Positions 9,543-18,915 of a DNA stretch of 64,000 bases are shown in pieces (the first letter of the stretch is position 1; every line of letters begins with the position of its first letter). The DNA comes from Sulfurospirillum sp036802865. GTDB taxonomy: Bacteria > Campylobacterota > Campylobacteria > Campylobacterales > Sulfurospirillaceae. A program made the position numbers and the translations under genes. The stretch is from contig NZ_DAIRVK010000003.1 in assembly GCF_036802865.1 (NCBI RefSeq), forward strand, positions 1-64,000, written 5' to 3'. Below the pieces are notes generated by a model. The model searched no databases. It was given only the letters and a program-made list of their open reading frames with translations, and was not told the origin of the DNA.

Positions 9543-10571
9543 ATGGAAACTATTCTTATCGTTGATGATACCGCTGAAAACTTGATTATTCTAAGTGAAA
9601 TTCTTAAACCTTTTTACAAAGTGAAAGTGGCGAACAGTGGCACCAAAGCACTCAATCTTATCGCTTCAGGTGATATTCCAGATCTCATCTTGCTGGATAT
9701 CCTGATGCCTGAAATGAGTGGTTACGATGTGTGCAAAAAGCTCAAAAATGACCCCCTCACACGCAATATTCCTATTATTTTTGTCACAGCCTTGAATGAT
9801 TGTGAAGATGAAGCAGAAGGGTTGGGACTAGGAGCAATTGATTATATTACCAAACCTGTCCATGCTTCCATTGTCTTGGCGCGTATTAACACACAGATGA
9901 CCCTGTTACAGTACCAACGTAATTTAGAGCAAAAACTTGAAGAACGCACTGAAGAGATAGTCCTTACTCGAATGGAAGTCATCCGCCAATTGGGGCGTGC
10001 TGCTGAGTATAAAGACAATGAAACGGGAACACACATCTTGCGTATGAGTGCGTATACCAAAATCATCGCACACAAAATAGGTTTGGACAATGTCAGAGCC
10101 GAGCTTATTTTTCTCTCCGCACCGATGCACGACATTGGCAAAATTGGCACACCCGATCATATTCTTAAAAAAGATGAAGCCCTGAGTCCTGAAGAGTGGG
10201 AAATTGTTAAGCAACATCCACTTCAAGGTGCAGAAATCATTGGCAACCACCAATCCGCCCTCCTTCAAACCGCACGGGTTGTGGCACTGACACACCATGA
10301 ACGCTTTGATGGAACAGGTTATCCTTATGGTATTAAAGGTTTTGATATTCCTTTAGCAGGTCGCATTGTTGCTGTTGCAGATGTTTTTGACGCACTGACA
10401 TCCAAACGTCCTTACAAAGAACCGTGGAGTTTGGAGCGCGCAGTGGAGTACCTTGTTTCCCAAAAAGGAAAGCATTTTGACCCCGAGCTGGTTGATGCCT
10501 TTTTTGCGTGTATGGATGAGATCAAAGAGGTCATGGCAAAGTTTCACGATGAGGAAGATACACTCAACTAA
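9543..10571 (+). CDS. Response regulator with HD-GYP c-di-GMP phosphodiesterase domain
   Basis: RpfG-like two-domain regulator of 342 residues. The receiver (about 1-120) has the acidic pair in IVDD and phospho-acceptor Asp52 in LLDILMPEMSG. A short coiled linker leads to an HD-GYP domain (about 145-330) with HDIGKIGTPD and HHERFDGTGYP, the metal-binding and GYP signatures of active c-di-GMP phosphodiesterases. It follows the hybrid kinase by five bases, so phosphorylation by that kinase is likely. Intact. Confidence 0.94.
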   Translation: METILIVDDTAENLIILSEILKPFYKVKVANSGTKALNLIASGDIPDLILLDILMPEMSGYDVCKKLKNDPLTRNIPIIFVTALNDCEDEAEGLGLGAIDYITKPVHASIVLARINTQMTLLQYQRNLEQKLEERTEEIVLTRMEVIRQLGRAAEYKDNETGTHILRMSAYTKIIAHKIGLDNVRAELIFLSAPMHDIGKIGTPDHILKKDEALSPEEWEIVKQHPLQGAEIIGNHQSALLQTARVVALTHHERFDGTGYPYGIKGFDIPLAGRIVAVADVFDALTSKRPYKEPWSLERAVEYLVSQKGKHFDPELVDAFFACMDEIKEVMAKFHDEEDTLN

Positions 10572-10590
10572 CTTTTTAAAGATAGATGAT

Positions 10591-11757
10591 TTAAGAATGC
10601 AGGGATTGTTGTAATTTAAGAGCAAAGAAAAGAGTTGCGATTACGGAAAATGAGAGTAACCCTAAAAAGACATGCCAGCCTAAATAGTGGTAAAAAACAC
10701 CAGGAGCAAACGTTCCAATCGTTCCACCTGCATAGTAAAAAGAGAGGTAAAGCCCATTAGAAATAGCACGTTTTTCATGGGCAAGTTTACTGATAAGTCC
10801 AGAGGCTACCGAATGGATAATAAAAAAGCCTGCGCAAAAGACAAACATTCCACCAAACATCACCGTATAATCGTTAATATGAAAAATCTGCAAACCCACA
10901 AAATAGGTTAAGATGCCAAACACAATGGTCTTTGTTTCACTTCCAAAAAGGCGAATCATCCACAAAATACGAATCGAAATAATAAACCCAATAATATAAC
11001 CCGCATACATCATGCCAACTTTTCCATACCCCATGGAAGAACTAAGATTTTTAAGTTGAAATGGTAAAAAATTAAGCAGTGCTTGAAAGACAAAAAAGAT
11101 AAAAAACATCATGGCATAGATGTTAAAAAAAGTTTTATTTTTAAGTACATCCAACACTTGGGAGAGTTTAGGCTTTACAAAATCTACCTTAACCTCTTCG
11201 CTTAAAAAACTTAAAGCGCCAAACATTACAATGAGGGCAATACCCAAAAGCACAAAAAAGAGTCTCCATCCAAAAAAATCACTGAGTATTCCTGAAAACA
11301 ACCGACCAATAAAACCGCCTAAGATGGTCGCCCCAATATAATAACCAATGGCCTGTTGTACCTTATCTTTCGGTGTGATAAAACTGATATAGCTCATCAA
11401 AGAGGTCAAAACGGCAGGAATTAAAATACCCTGCAACGCCCTTATCGCTAAAAGAACAGGATACGTATCGCTCCATGCAAAACAAAGCTCTAAAATACCT
11501 AGCATTAACACAGCATTTCTCAAAAAGAGTTTAGACGAAAATGTCTCTAAAATATAGCCATAAAAGATCGGGGCAAATCCTAAAGGAAGCATAATGACCG
11601 TTGTAAAGATGACCGCTTCAAAGCGGCTAAGGCTAAACTCTTTTTCAAAAAGCGGTTGGATGGGTTGTACCGCGTAGAGGGTACAAAGTGTCAAGATAGT
11701 GCAGGTATAAATAATAAGAAGTTGGTGGGTCGATAAAAAATGAGAAAGGGAGCTCAT
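10591..11757 (-). CDS. MFS transporter (YnfM-like putative exporter)
   Basis: Major facilitator protein of about 388 residues with 12 predicted helices. It has an MFS-like LPLGFAPIFYGYILE segment after helix 2 and a second-half repeat. The nearest group appears to be the YnfM/arabinose-exporter-like branch of uncharacterised efflux proteins; the substrate cannot be read from sequence. The ATG at 11757 follows AAGGGGG and falls ten bases after the phosphoribosyltransferase stop. A longer in-frame start would run into that gene. Last gene of a purine permease / phosphoribosyltransferase / MFS run, so a nucleobase or analogue export role is conceivable. Confidence 0.82.
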   Translation of the reverse strand: MSSLSHFLSTHQLLIIYTCTILTLCTLYAVQPIQPLFEKEFSLSRFEAVIFTTVIMLPLGFAPIFYGYILETFSSKLFLRNAVLMLGILELCFAWSDTYPVLLAIRALQGILIPAVLTSLMSYISFITPKDKVQQAIGYYIGATILGGFIGRLFSGILSDFFGWRLFFVLLGIALIVMFGALSFLSEEVKVDFVKPKLSQVLDVLKNKTFFNIYAMMFFIFFVFQALLNFLPFQLKNLSSSMGYGKVGMMYAGYIIGFIISIRILWMIRLFGSETKTIVFGILTYFVGLQIFHINDYTVMFGGMFVFCAGFFIIHSVASGLISKLAHEKRAISNGLYLSFYYAGGTIGTFAPGVFYHYLGWHVFLGLLSFSVIATLFFALKLQQSLHS

Positions 11758-11767
11758 GCCCCCTTGT

Positions 11768-12217
11768 CTATTTGTTGGAATCAATCTGAAAATCCCAGAA
11801 AAACTCGATCCACTCAGTGGCTTCTCGAGGTGCAAAATCTGGGCGAAGCAATGCTTTTTCTTTATAGAAAATTGCCGCTATTTTAAAATCAATCTCAGGA
11901 TATTTGGCAGTCAGCACTCGTTGAATCTCAATCATTGTCTCACCACTATCGATGATGTCATCGACGATGACCACACGTTTTGCTTTGCTCAAATCTGGGA
12001 TATTAAAAATGTTGATGGTATCAAGTTTATGTGTCTCTTCATAGTGAATCGAATTGATCGAATAAAGAGCACGCATTTCTAATGCTTCTGCTAAAAAATG
12101 ACCTAAAGTCATACCACCGCGGGCAACTGCTAAAATAACATCTGGGGCATAAGGTTTGATTTCTTTTGCCAAATGATTGACGTCAACTTTAAATTCTTCA
12201 TAACTGTAATAACGCAA
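11768..12217 (-). CDS. Purine-type phosphoribosyltransferase
   Basis: Type I phosphoribosyltransferase of 149 residues with the PRPP-binding signature VVIVDDIIDSGETM near residues 82-95 and an early VARGGMTLG loop. Size and context beside a purine permease suggest guanine/xanthine/hypoxanthine salvage (Gpt-like), but base specificity is inferred. The start is a TTG preceded by AAGGAC, one base after the permease stop, so the pair should be co-translated. The C-terminal WEFFWDFQ-like segment resembles Gpt-related proteins. Confidence 0.85.
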   Translation of the reverse strand: MRYYSYEEFKVDVNHLAKEIKPYAPDVILAVARGGMTLGHFLAEALEMRALYSINSIHYEETHKLDTINIFNIPDLSKAKRVVIVDDIIDSGETMIEIQRVLTAKYPEIDFKIAAIFYKEKALLRPDFAPREATEWIEFFWDFQIDSNK

Positions 12218-12218
12218 A

Positions 12219-13508
12219 TTAATGTCCTTCCTGTACGATAAATACGATTAAACTGACAAACGTCAGAAACAAAATACCAAAATTAATATCTTTGAACTCT
12301 TTTTTAATGAGTTTGATCAACACATAAGAGATCAAACCAAACGCCAAACCATTCGTAATAGAAAAAGTCAAAGGCATCATAATAACGATCAAAAAGGTTG
12401 AAACCGCAATGGCTGTATCTTTAAAATTGATATGCGAAAGTTCGCCAAACATCAAAACACCCACCATCACCAAAACAGGATAGATCGCGTTTTCGGGGAT
12501 CGCTTTAAACAAAGGCATCATAAACAGAGTAAGAATGAAACAAAGACCTGTCACAACTGCGGTTAAGCCTGTTCTTCCACCCTCTTCTACACCGGCTGCA
12601 CTTTCGATAAATGCCGTCGTTGTCGAAACACCCACAACTGCACAAACAGTACTTGCAAGCGCATCAATCTCCAATGTTTTTTGAAGTTCTTTTCCATCGT
12701 CTTTAAACAATCCTGCTCGGAAACCCACCCCTGCAAGTGTACCTAATGAGTCGAACAAATCGGTAATCAAAAAGGTAATAATGACAGGAAAAAGAGAGAA
12801 CGTCAGTGCACTTTTAATATCCAATTCAAAGGCGATGGGGCTTACCGAAGCGGGCATCGAGAAAAACTCCGTTGGATACGGAGCAATGCCTGCAACCCAT
12901 GCAACAACCGCTGTTGTTACAACGGCTAAAATAAACGCACCTTTAAGTTTCCAAGAGTAAAAAGCAAACACTAAAACAAGTCCTAAAACACCCAGTAAAA
13001 CCGTTGGATTTTTAAAGTTACCCACACCCACTAACACGGCAGGATTGGCAATAACCATACCCATACTTTTGAGACCAATAAATGCGATGAAAGAGCCAAT
13101 ACCCGCACTAATGGCACGTCTAAGATCGTGTGGCACACTCTTCATAATCCACACACGAAGTGGTGTTAACGAGAGCACAAGAAACAAAATACCGGAGAGA
13201 AAAACAACGCCAAGAGCCGTTTGCCAAGGCACTTTCATACCAAGTACCAAACCAAACGTAAAGTAGGCATTTAGTCCCATACCCACACTCATGGCAATCG
13301 GCGTGTTTGCCCAAAGGCCATTAAGAATGGACGAAAAAATCGTAATCAAAGCGGTTGCTGTGATAAGCGCCTCCATAGGCATACCTGTTTTGCTCATAAT
13401 AATGGCATTCACAGGAACGATGTACATCATGGTCAAGAAAGTTGTAAAACCAGCCGTAAACTCGGTTTTAACCGTCGTCCCATTTTTTTCAAGTTTGAAA
13501 AAATCCAA
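12219..13508 (-). CDS. NCS2-family purine permease (adenine/guanine/hypoxanthine type)
   Basis: Membrane transporter of 429 residues from the AzgA/PbuG branch of the NCS2 (nucleobase:cation symporter) family. It has about 12-14 helices, the N-terminal KTEFTAGFTTFLTMMYI typical of this branch, MSVGMGLNAYF, and SAAGVEEGGRTGLTA before the later helices. The start is a TTG with AAAGGA seven bases upstream. The 115-base leader between mqnE and this gene holds a hairpin and a U-tailed terminator, so expression may be attenuated. The downstream phosphoribosyltransferase supports purine salvage. Confidence 0.92.
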   Translation of the reverse strand: MDFFKLEKNGTTVKTEFTAGFTTFLTMMYIVPVNAIIMSKTGMPMEALITATALITIFSSILNGLWANTPIAMSVGMGLNAYFTFGLVLGMKVPWQTALGVVFLSGILFLVLSLTPLRVWIMKSVPHDLRRAISAGIGSFIAFIGLKSMGMVIANPAVLVGVGNFKNPTVLLGVLGLVLVFAFYSWKLKGAFILAVVTTAVVAWVAGIAPYPTEFFSMPASVSPIAFELDIKSALTFSLFPVIITFLITDLFDSLGTLAGVGFRAGLFKDDGKELQKTLEIDALASTVCAVVGVSTTTAFIESAAGVEEGGRTGLTAVVTGLCFILTLFMMPLFKAIPENAIYPVLVMVGVLMFGELSHINFKDTAIAVSTFLIVIMMPLTFSITNGLAFGLISYVLIKLIKKEFKDINFGILFLTFVSLIVFIVQEGH

Positions 13509-13522
13509 GATTTATCCTTTGT

Positions 13523-13571
13523 AAAAAATTAAAGCACCAAGGGTGCGTGGGCCTTCTGCCGAAGAAAACCC
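13523..13571 (-). promoter_or_regulatory. Candidate attenuator/riboswitch leader of the purine permease
   Basis: In the transcript leading to the permease there is a hairpin with outer GGG/CCC and inner UCUUC/GAAGG pairing (13549-13571). It is followed by a GCACC-CUU-GGUGC stem (13534-13546) with a UUUAAUUUUUU tail, about 15 bases before the permease start. The second element looks like an intrinsic terminator placed to control the permease. I cannot assign a known riboswitch class; a purine-sensing class would fit the gene. Confidence 0.5.
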
Positions 13572-13623
13572 AGTGTTAACGTAGAGTTTTTAAAGCTTTG
13601 CTTTGAAAGCGTATCAAGATGCA

Positions 13624-14688
13624 TCAATATATTCTAAGTTCGTTGTATAAACTATCGCGTTCAACGGCATTAAAGCCACTGGTTTCGATCAGTTCTAAAA
13701 TACTCTGCAACCCAAGCCCTTTAGCACTCTTTGCACCCGCTGCTGATTGGATGGCTTCGGCTTCAATGGTGCCATCAAGGTCATCCGCACCATACTCCAT
13801 TGCCACAAGCGCAAGATTGATCGTGGACGTTGCCCAGTAGGCTTTGATGTGATTGATATTATCAAGCATCAAACGGCTGATCGCAAAGGTTTTCAAAATC
13901 TCTGTTGAGCTTAAAAAATCTTCTACTTTCAAATAGTTATTGTCACGTTGATAAACAAGAGGAATAAATGCATTAAAACCGTTCGTTCGGTCTTGGAGAT
14001 CGCGAAGTCTGAGCATATGATCAATGCGGTGTTCACGATTTTCCACATGACCAAAAAGCATCGTTGCATTAGACTCACGACCACGTTTGTGCCACAGTTC
14101 ATGGATATGCAACCATTCCTCTGAACTTACCTTACCTTTACAGACATATTCACGCACTTTTTCATCAAAGATTTCAGCTCCACCACCCGGCATTGAATCG
14201 ACACCGTATTCGATCATTTTGTCAATGACCTCATCGAAACTTAGATTATATTCCGTTGCCAAAAAGTTAATTTCCGCCGCCGTTAAAGCTTTGACATGCA
14301 AATGAGGGAAACGCTCTTTGATTTTTGAAAAAATCTCCAAATACCAGTCAAGCCCTGTTGCAGGGTTGTGTGCAGAGACCACATGCACTTCGGTAATATG
14401 ATTGTTATTCACCGAGTTATCTAAAATGGCTAAAATCTCTTCGTGGGTCATCGTGTAAGGATTGGGGTTTTTACGATTGGCAGAAAATGCACAAAATTTG
14501 CAGATATCTTTGCAGATATTGGTCGGATTAATATGTCGGTTGACATTGAAAAAGACTTTGTTGCCATGAAGATTTCTTCGTCTTTGATTAGCGTATTTGC
14601 CTAACGTAAAGAGATCAAGATCGTAGAGGGCGATGCCATCTTCAAGGCTCAGTCGTTCATTGTTTTCAAGTTTTTCTATAAGAGTCAT
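13624..14688 (-). CDS. mqnE: Aminodeoxyfutalosine synthase (radical SAM), menaquinone biosynthesis
   Basis: Radical SAM enzyme of the futalosine menaquinone pathway, forming aminodeoxyfutalosine from SAM and the enolpyruvyl-benzoate intermediate. 354 residues. Cluster-binding Cys59, Cys63 and Cys66 lie in NICKDICKFCAF after the RHINPTN segment typical of MqnE, and SMPGGGAEIF follows mid-protein. MqnC and CofH are homologous; the early motif order favours MqnE. Campylobacterota use this route, which fits an anaerobically respiring cell. No other mqn gene is nearby. Confidence 0.88.
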   Translation of the reverse strand: MTLIEKLENNERLSLEDGIALYDLDLFTLGKYANQRRRNLHGNKVFFNVNRHINPTNICKDICKFCAFSANRKNPNPYTMTHEEILAILDNSVNNNHITEVHVVSAHNPATGLDWYLEIFSKIKERFPHLHVKALTAAEINFLATEYNLSFDEVIDKMIEYGVDSMPGGGAEIFDEKVREYVCKGKVSSEEWLHIHELWHKRGRESNATMLFGHVENREHRIDHMLRLRDLQDRTNGFNAFIPLVYQRDNNYLKVEDFLSSTEILKTFAISRLMLDNINHIKAYWATSTINLALVAMEYGADDLDGTIEAEAIQSAAGAKSAKGLGLQSILELIETSGFNAVERDSLYNELRIY

Positions 14689-14771
14689 GAATTACTTTCA
14701 GAAAGAAATAAGAGCAGATTTTAGCAACTTTTTTTATAAAGAGAGGTTAAAAGATTAAAAGTGCCATGAAA

Positions 14772-14807
14772 GGGAAGAAAAGTACAAACATAAATCCTTT
14801 TCTTCCC
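14772..14807 (-). terminator. Hairpin terminator between trpB and mqnE
   Basis: Perfect 11-bp inverted repeat (GGGAAGAAAAG with CTTTTCTTCCC) around a 14-base loop, directly after the trpB stop on the minus strand, followed there by TTTCATGG. It probably separates trpB from mqnE. Confidence 0.6.
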
Positions 14808-14817
14808 AATTTTATAT

Positions 14818-16029
14818 TTAGAGATAATCCTCAGGCTTATAATTTGCCACGACAAAATCAATATCTTTATCACCTCGTCCGCTTAAGTTCACCAAAATAG
14901 ACTCATACGGTTTTTCTTTCGCTAATTTCATTGCAAATGCCACAGCATGGGCACTCTCAAGGGCTGGAATGATGCCTTCATAATGGCTCAAATCGTAAAA
15001 CGCTTGAATCGTTTCTGCATCATTAGCGATGCCAACTTTTGTGCGTGAAATAGAATTTAAATAGGCGTGTTCTGGACCAACGGATGGGTAATCCAATCCA
15101 CTGGCTACTGAATGGACTGCCGCTGGCTCACCTTTATCATTTTTAAGCATAATGGAATTAAAACCATGAAGTATCCCTTCACTTCCATACGTTAGACTTG
15201 CAGCATGTTCGCCAAGTTTCGTACCCTTTCCACCCGGTTCAACCCCGTACATCTCACACGGGTCATTAATGAACGCCGAAAAAAGTCCCATAGCATTGCT
15301 TCCACCGCCAACACAAGCGACTAAATTATCAGGAAGATTTCCTGTCATCTCAAAAAACTGTTCGCGCGCTTCGATGCCTACAACACTTTGAAAGTCACGC
15401 ACCATCATCGGAAAAGGGTGTGGTCCCACAACAGAGCCAATGCAGTAGATGCTATTTTCAGGGTCTTTCAGATACGCCTCAAAAGCAGAATCAACGGCCT
15501 CTTTCAGTGTTCGAGCTCCAAACCCAACAGGAACAACTTTGGCACCAAGGACACGCATACGCACAACATTGGGATGCTCTTTGGCGATGTCTACCTCTCC
15601 CATGTGAATCTCACACTCTAAGCCAAAGTATGCTGCCGCCGTAGCAAGTGCTACGCCATGTTGCCCTGCTCCCGTTTCGGCGATCAATTTTTTCTTACCC
15701 AAATATTTGGCTAACAGTGCTTCACCCATGCAGTGATTTAGTTTATGGGCACCCGTATGGTTCAAGTCTTCACGTTTAAGATAAATTCTTGCCCCTCCTA
15801 CAAACTCGCTCAATCGTTTTGCATAATAAACAGGTGTCGGACGACCTTGGTAATGTTTGCGAATATCGCGCAATTCTCGGATAAAATTGTGCGAATTGCC
15901 GATGGTCAAGTACGCCTCTTCGATCTTCTTAAACTGCTCTACAAGTTCAGGTGGTAAAAACGCTCCACCAAATTTTCCAAAATAACCATTCGCGTCAGGG
16001 AAAGCTTTCAAATACGGTTTTTGTATCAT
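14818..16029 (-). CDS. trpB: Tryptophan synthase beta subunit
   Basis: PLP enzyme condensing indole with serine. 403 residues, close to the usual length. The PLP lysine is Lys96 in HTGAHKLN; ETGAGQHGVA and the phosphate-binding GGGSNAMG are present, as are GLDYPSVGPEHAYL and the C-terminal LSGRGDKD. Most similar to the TrpB1 class by these motifs, with N-terminal GYFGKFGGAFLPPEL. It stands alone here, with no trpA or other trp gene alongside, so it may be a second copy or an indole-salvage enzyme. Confidence 0.93.
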   Translation of the reverse strand: MIQKPYLKAFPDANGYFGKFGGAFLPPELVEQFKKIEEAYLTIGNSHNFIRELRDIRKHYQGRPTPVYYAKRLSEFVGGARIYLKREDLNHTGAHKLNHCMGEALLAKYLGKKKLIAETGAGQHGVALATAAAYFGLECEIHMGEVDIAKEHPNVVRMRVLGAKVVPVGFGARTLKEAVDSAFEAYLKDPENSIYCIGSVVGPHPFPMMVRDFQSVVGIEAREQFFEMTGNLPDNLVACVGGGSNAMGLFSAFINDPCEMYGVEPGGKGTKLGEHAASLTYGSEGILHGFNSIMLKNDKGEPAAVHSVASGLDYPSVGPEHAYLNSISRTKVGIANDAETIQAFYDLSHYEGIIPALESAHAVAFAMKLAKEKPYESILVNLSGRGDKDIDFVVANYKPEDYL

Positions 16030-16038
16030 TTTTTTCCT

Positions 16039-16048
16039 TTACATGTAA
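16039..16048. repeat. TTACATGTAA palindrome (copy 2 of 6)
   Basis: Perfect palindrome ten bases upstream of the trpB start, extended to TTTACATGTAAA. Position would suit an operator or a translation-level element for trpB. Confidence 0.6.
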
Positions 16049-16134
16049 AGATTTTAGTCACACGGGTGTGTCTTTTCGGAAAGTATTATAGCTTAGATTT
16101 GTTAAGGCTTGAAAAGGAAAAAAAGAAGAAATTA

Positions 16135-16210
16135 TGGTGGTCCGTGTAGGGTTCGAACCTACGACCCCATCATTAAGAGTGATATGCTCTACCAACTGAG
16201 CTAACGGACC
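16135..16210 (-). tRNA. tRNA-Lys (anticodon CTT)
   Basis: A 76-base tRNA with a 7-bp acceptor stem (GGTCCGT/ACGGACC), D arm GCTCAGTTGGTAGAGC, a 5-bp anticodon stem with one G-U pair closing loop CTCTTAA (anticodon CTT, reading AAG), T arm with GGTTCGAACCC, and an encoded 3' CCA. It lies alone between trpB and the divergent glnD-like gene. Confidence 0.95.
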
Positions 16211-16376
16211 AAATATCATTGTAAGATCGAAATCTTACTCCCATCTTGTTAAAACGAATGTTAACCCTTAAATTCCTTCATTATCAAACATTTGTCACAA
16301 TTTTATTACATATTTTGGTAGATCCAAGCTCTTTTTTAGTATTATAAGATACAGCGATATGAAATTAGGAAGAACA

Positions 16377-18902
16377 ATGGAAATCGAAGAAATTATTGAA
16401 GACCTTATTGACAAAAATGCCGATGATTTTGAAATATCAAAGCTGATTAAAGAGCATATAAAGAGCTATCTAGGCTCACTCAATGAAATATTTGTCGAAA
16501 ATCAAGGCAAAGATTTTCTCGTTAAACATGCTAAAAAAATTGACCAATTTATTATCCTCATCTACAAATACACCTTGCGTAAATACTTTGGTAATTACAT
16601 GCCTTTTGTCAACTCCATTCCCGTCGTTCTTGTGGGTATGGGAAGCTACGGCAGAGAAGAGTTGTGTGTTTACTCAGACATCGACCTCATGGTCGTTTAC
16701 AAAGCCGTTCCTGGGTATAACATCGAGCCCATGATCCAGTCTATGCTCTATCTTGCGTGGGATGCGGGCATAAAACTGGGGCATCGTACGCATAAACTTG
16801 ATGAGCTTGTAGGTGCAAGCAATCAAGACCTGACCATCAAGACAGCGATGCTAGAATCTCGCTTTTTATGCGGTTCCAAACTGTTGTGGATGGAGACAGA
16901 GAGAGAGCTTCTTAAAATCCAAAAATGGCAAAAAAAAGAGGTAATCGCTCAAATCGTGACCGCCAATGAAGAACGTCGAGCAAAACATCCTTTGAACATG
17001 GAACCCAACATCAAGGAAGGTGTGGGAGGACTAAGGGATGCCAATGCGCTTTCATGGATTTGTAAAATTCTCTTTGGAAGTATTCGTATTCGTGACCGTG
17101 TACCTGAGATTATCAATGAAGAAGAGTATAGAGAATTCAGAAGTTCTTTGGAGTTTTTATTTCGTGTTCGATCAGCGCTTCATCTGAGTGCTAAGAAAAA
17201 ACAAGATGTGCTAAACCTTGAGTTTATCCCCGATGTGGCGCAAAAACTAGGCTTTCAAAATAAAATTCTTAAAAATGCACAGATGCAACTGGCTTCTCGC
17301 ACTATGGCGTCCATGCATACAATTGATGTGACCTCTAAAATTTTTATGCGTAAACTCACCTCTTCTATTTTGAGCCAGCCAACACGTTTGAGTGCACTCA
17401 AACAAGGGCGTATTGAACGAGGGTTGTATGTTGTTGAGGACTGTGTCTTTGCCTCCCTGAAAAAGTCAAGCCCAAGCCTTAGTGTTGTGCTAGCACAGCT
17501 CCAACAATTTGACGACCCAAAACTCAGTTTTGACATCAGTTATGTAAGCTATATCAAAAATTGTCACTATACCTCGCATAATTCAAAGAAAATTTACAAA
17601 CAATTTCGTGCCCTACTTTTCCAGCCAAATGTATACACACTTTTTAGCCTCTTGTACGAAGCATCACTCTTACAACAGCTTATCAAACCATTTCGTCAGA
17701 TTTTGAACCTAGCGCAGTTCGATGGCTACCACAAACTTCCAGTCGATATTCACTCTTTACATACGCTCTATCACTTGGAAAATATTAAAGAGCCTTTCAT
17801 CAAATCTCTTTTCGATGACCTCTGTCCTGAGGGAAGAGCACTGATGAAATTGGTTGCCTTTATCCATGATATCGGTAAAGGACGTAAGGGTGACCACAGC
17901 GAGCTTGGAGCAAAAATATTTAGAGCATATGCCCTAAAATTGGACTTTTCTGAACAAGCTATTGAAACAGGTATCGTGTTGATCAAATACCATACACTGA
18001 TGAGCAACACAGCCAATCGTGAAGATATTTACGATGAAAAAGTGATTTTGGCATTTATTTCAAAACTTCAAAGCGCACAGATTTTAAAAATGCTCTACAT
18101 CCTCACGTATGCTGATACCAACGCGGTGAATGACAACATCTACACAGGTTTTATTGCCAAACTTCTTCGCGAGTTTTACAACTATAGCCTTGAGATGTTT
18201 GATAAAGAAGAGCTTATCGATGAGACAACCAAACGTCTGCGTAAAGAAAATAGCCTTAAAAAAAGCCCTGAGTTTTTAGAGCTTTCAAAAACTCTTCAGA
18301 AAAAAACGCTCTCGGTGCAGTCCAACTTCTTCTTCCTTAAACTTAAACCAAATGCGATTGTTCAGATTGTCAAAGAGGCGGATGAAACAAGGGAAGATCA
18401 CTACAGTTACAAAATCTGTAACGATTCGCATCTAAGCATCACTGTGATTCGTGGCAAAAACTTTAACATCGGCTATCTTTTGGGTAAACTCTCTTATCTT
18501 GATCTCGTTCAGATGGATATTTACAAACTTTTTGATGGTAAAAAATATTTTCAAATTGACTTTAATGAAAAAGTAACCGAAAATGATATTGAAATTATTC
18601 GTGAACTTATTGATAACTCATTTGATATGAGCAAGAAAGTAACCCTTAAAAAACCGACCATCCTAAAAGGGGAACTTGACATCAACTGCGAACACTCAAA
18701 GTCTTATGCACTCATGCATGTCAATACCAAGAACCAACATGGTCTTATGGCATACTTAATGAGCGTCTTTGATGAACATGGCATTGACATTGCGATGGCG
18801 AAGATTCAGACCATTAAGAATCGAACGAGAAACCTACTTTTAATCGAAAAGACAGTAGGTTTATGCGACAATGGAGAGAATATTTTAGATTATTTTTACT
18901 AA
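16377..18902 (+). CDS. glnD: GlnD-like [protein-PII] uridylyltransferase / uridylyl-removing enzyme
   Basis: About 841 residues with the GlnD layout: nucleotidyltransferase domain with GSYGREE at 89-95 and catalytic Asp101/Asp103 in SDIDL; a central linker; an HD hydrolase domain with His497-Asp498 in FIHDIGKGRKGDHSE; and two C-terminal ACT-like regions, the second with KNQHGLMAYLMSVFDEHGIDI. In the family it uridylylates and deuridylylates PII according to glutamine. No PII or glutamine synthetase gene is in the window, so the partner is inferred. The ATG at 16377 has AGGAAGA upstream and is preferred over an in-frame ATG at 16359. Confidence 0.85.
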   Translation: MEIEEIIEDLIDKNADDFEISKLIKEHIKSYLGSLNEIFVENQGKDFLVKHAKKIDQFIILIYKYTLRKYFGNYMPFVNSIPVVLVGMGSYGREELCVYSDIDLMVVYKAVPGYNIEPMIQSMLYLAWDAGIKLGHRTHKLDELVGASNQDLTIKTAMLESRFLCGSKLLWMETERELLKIQKWQKKEVIAQIVTANEERRAKHPLNMEPNIKEGVGGLRDANALSWICKILFGSIRIRDRVPEIINEEEYREFRSSLEFLFRVRSALHLSAKKKQDVLNLEFIPDVAQKLGFQNKILKNAQMQLASRTMASMHTIDVTSKIFMRKLTSSILSQPTRLSALKQGRIERGLYVVEDCVFASLKKSSPSLSVVLAQLQQFDDPKLSFDISYVSYIKNCHYTSHNSKKIYKQFRALLFQPNVYTLFSLLYEASLLQQLIKPFRQILNLAQFDGYHKLPVDIHSLHTLYHLENIKEPFIKSLFDDLCPEGRALMKLVAFIHDIGKGRKGDHSELGAKIFRAYALKLDFSEQAIETGIVLIKYHTLMSNTANREDIYDEKVILAFISKLQSAQILKMLYILTYADTNAVNDNIYTGFIAKLLREFYNYSLEMFDKEELIDETTKRLRKENSLKKSPEFLELSKTLQKKTLSVQSNFFFLKLKPNAIVQIVKEADETREDHYSYKICNDSHLSITVIRGKNFNIGYLLGKLSYLDLVQMDIYKLFDGKKYFQIDFNEKVTENDIEIIRELIDNSFDMSKKVTLKKPTILKGELDINCEHSKSYALMHVNTKNQHGLMAYLMSVFDEHGIDIAMAKIQTIKNRTRNLLLIEKTVGLCDNGENILDYFY

Positions 18903-18915
18903 GAAGGTAACGTAT

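Noticed and set aside
11757..11835. Longer N-terminus for the MFS gene, starting inside the phosphoribosyltransferase gene.
   Set aside because: The added residues are not transporter-like, and a better-placed ATG with an AAGGGGG site follows the upstream stop.
13509..13623. Standard purine (guanine/adenine) or PreQ1 riboswitch before the permease.
   Set aside because: I could not find the three-way-junction core of the purine aptamer or the short PreQ1 pattern. Left as an unclassified attenuator.
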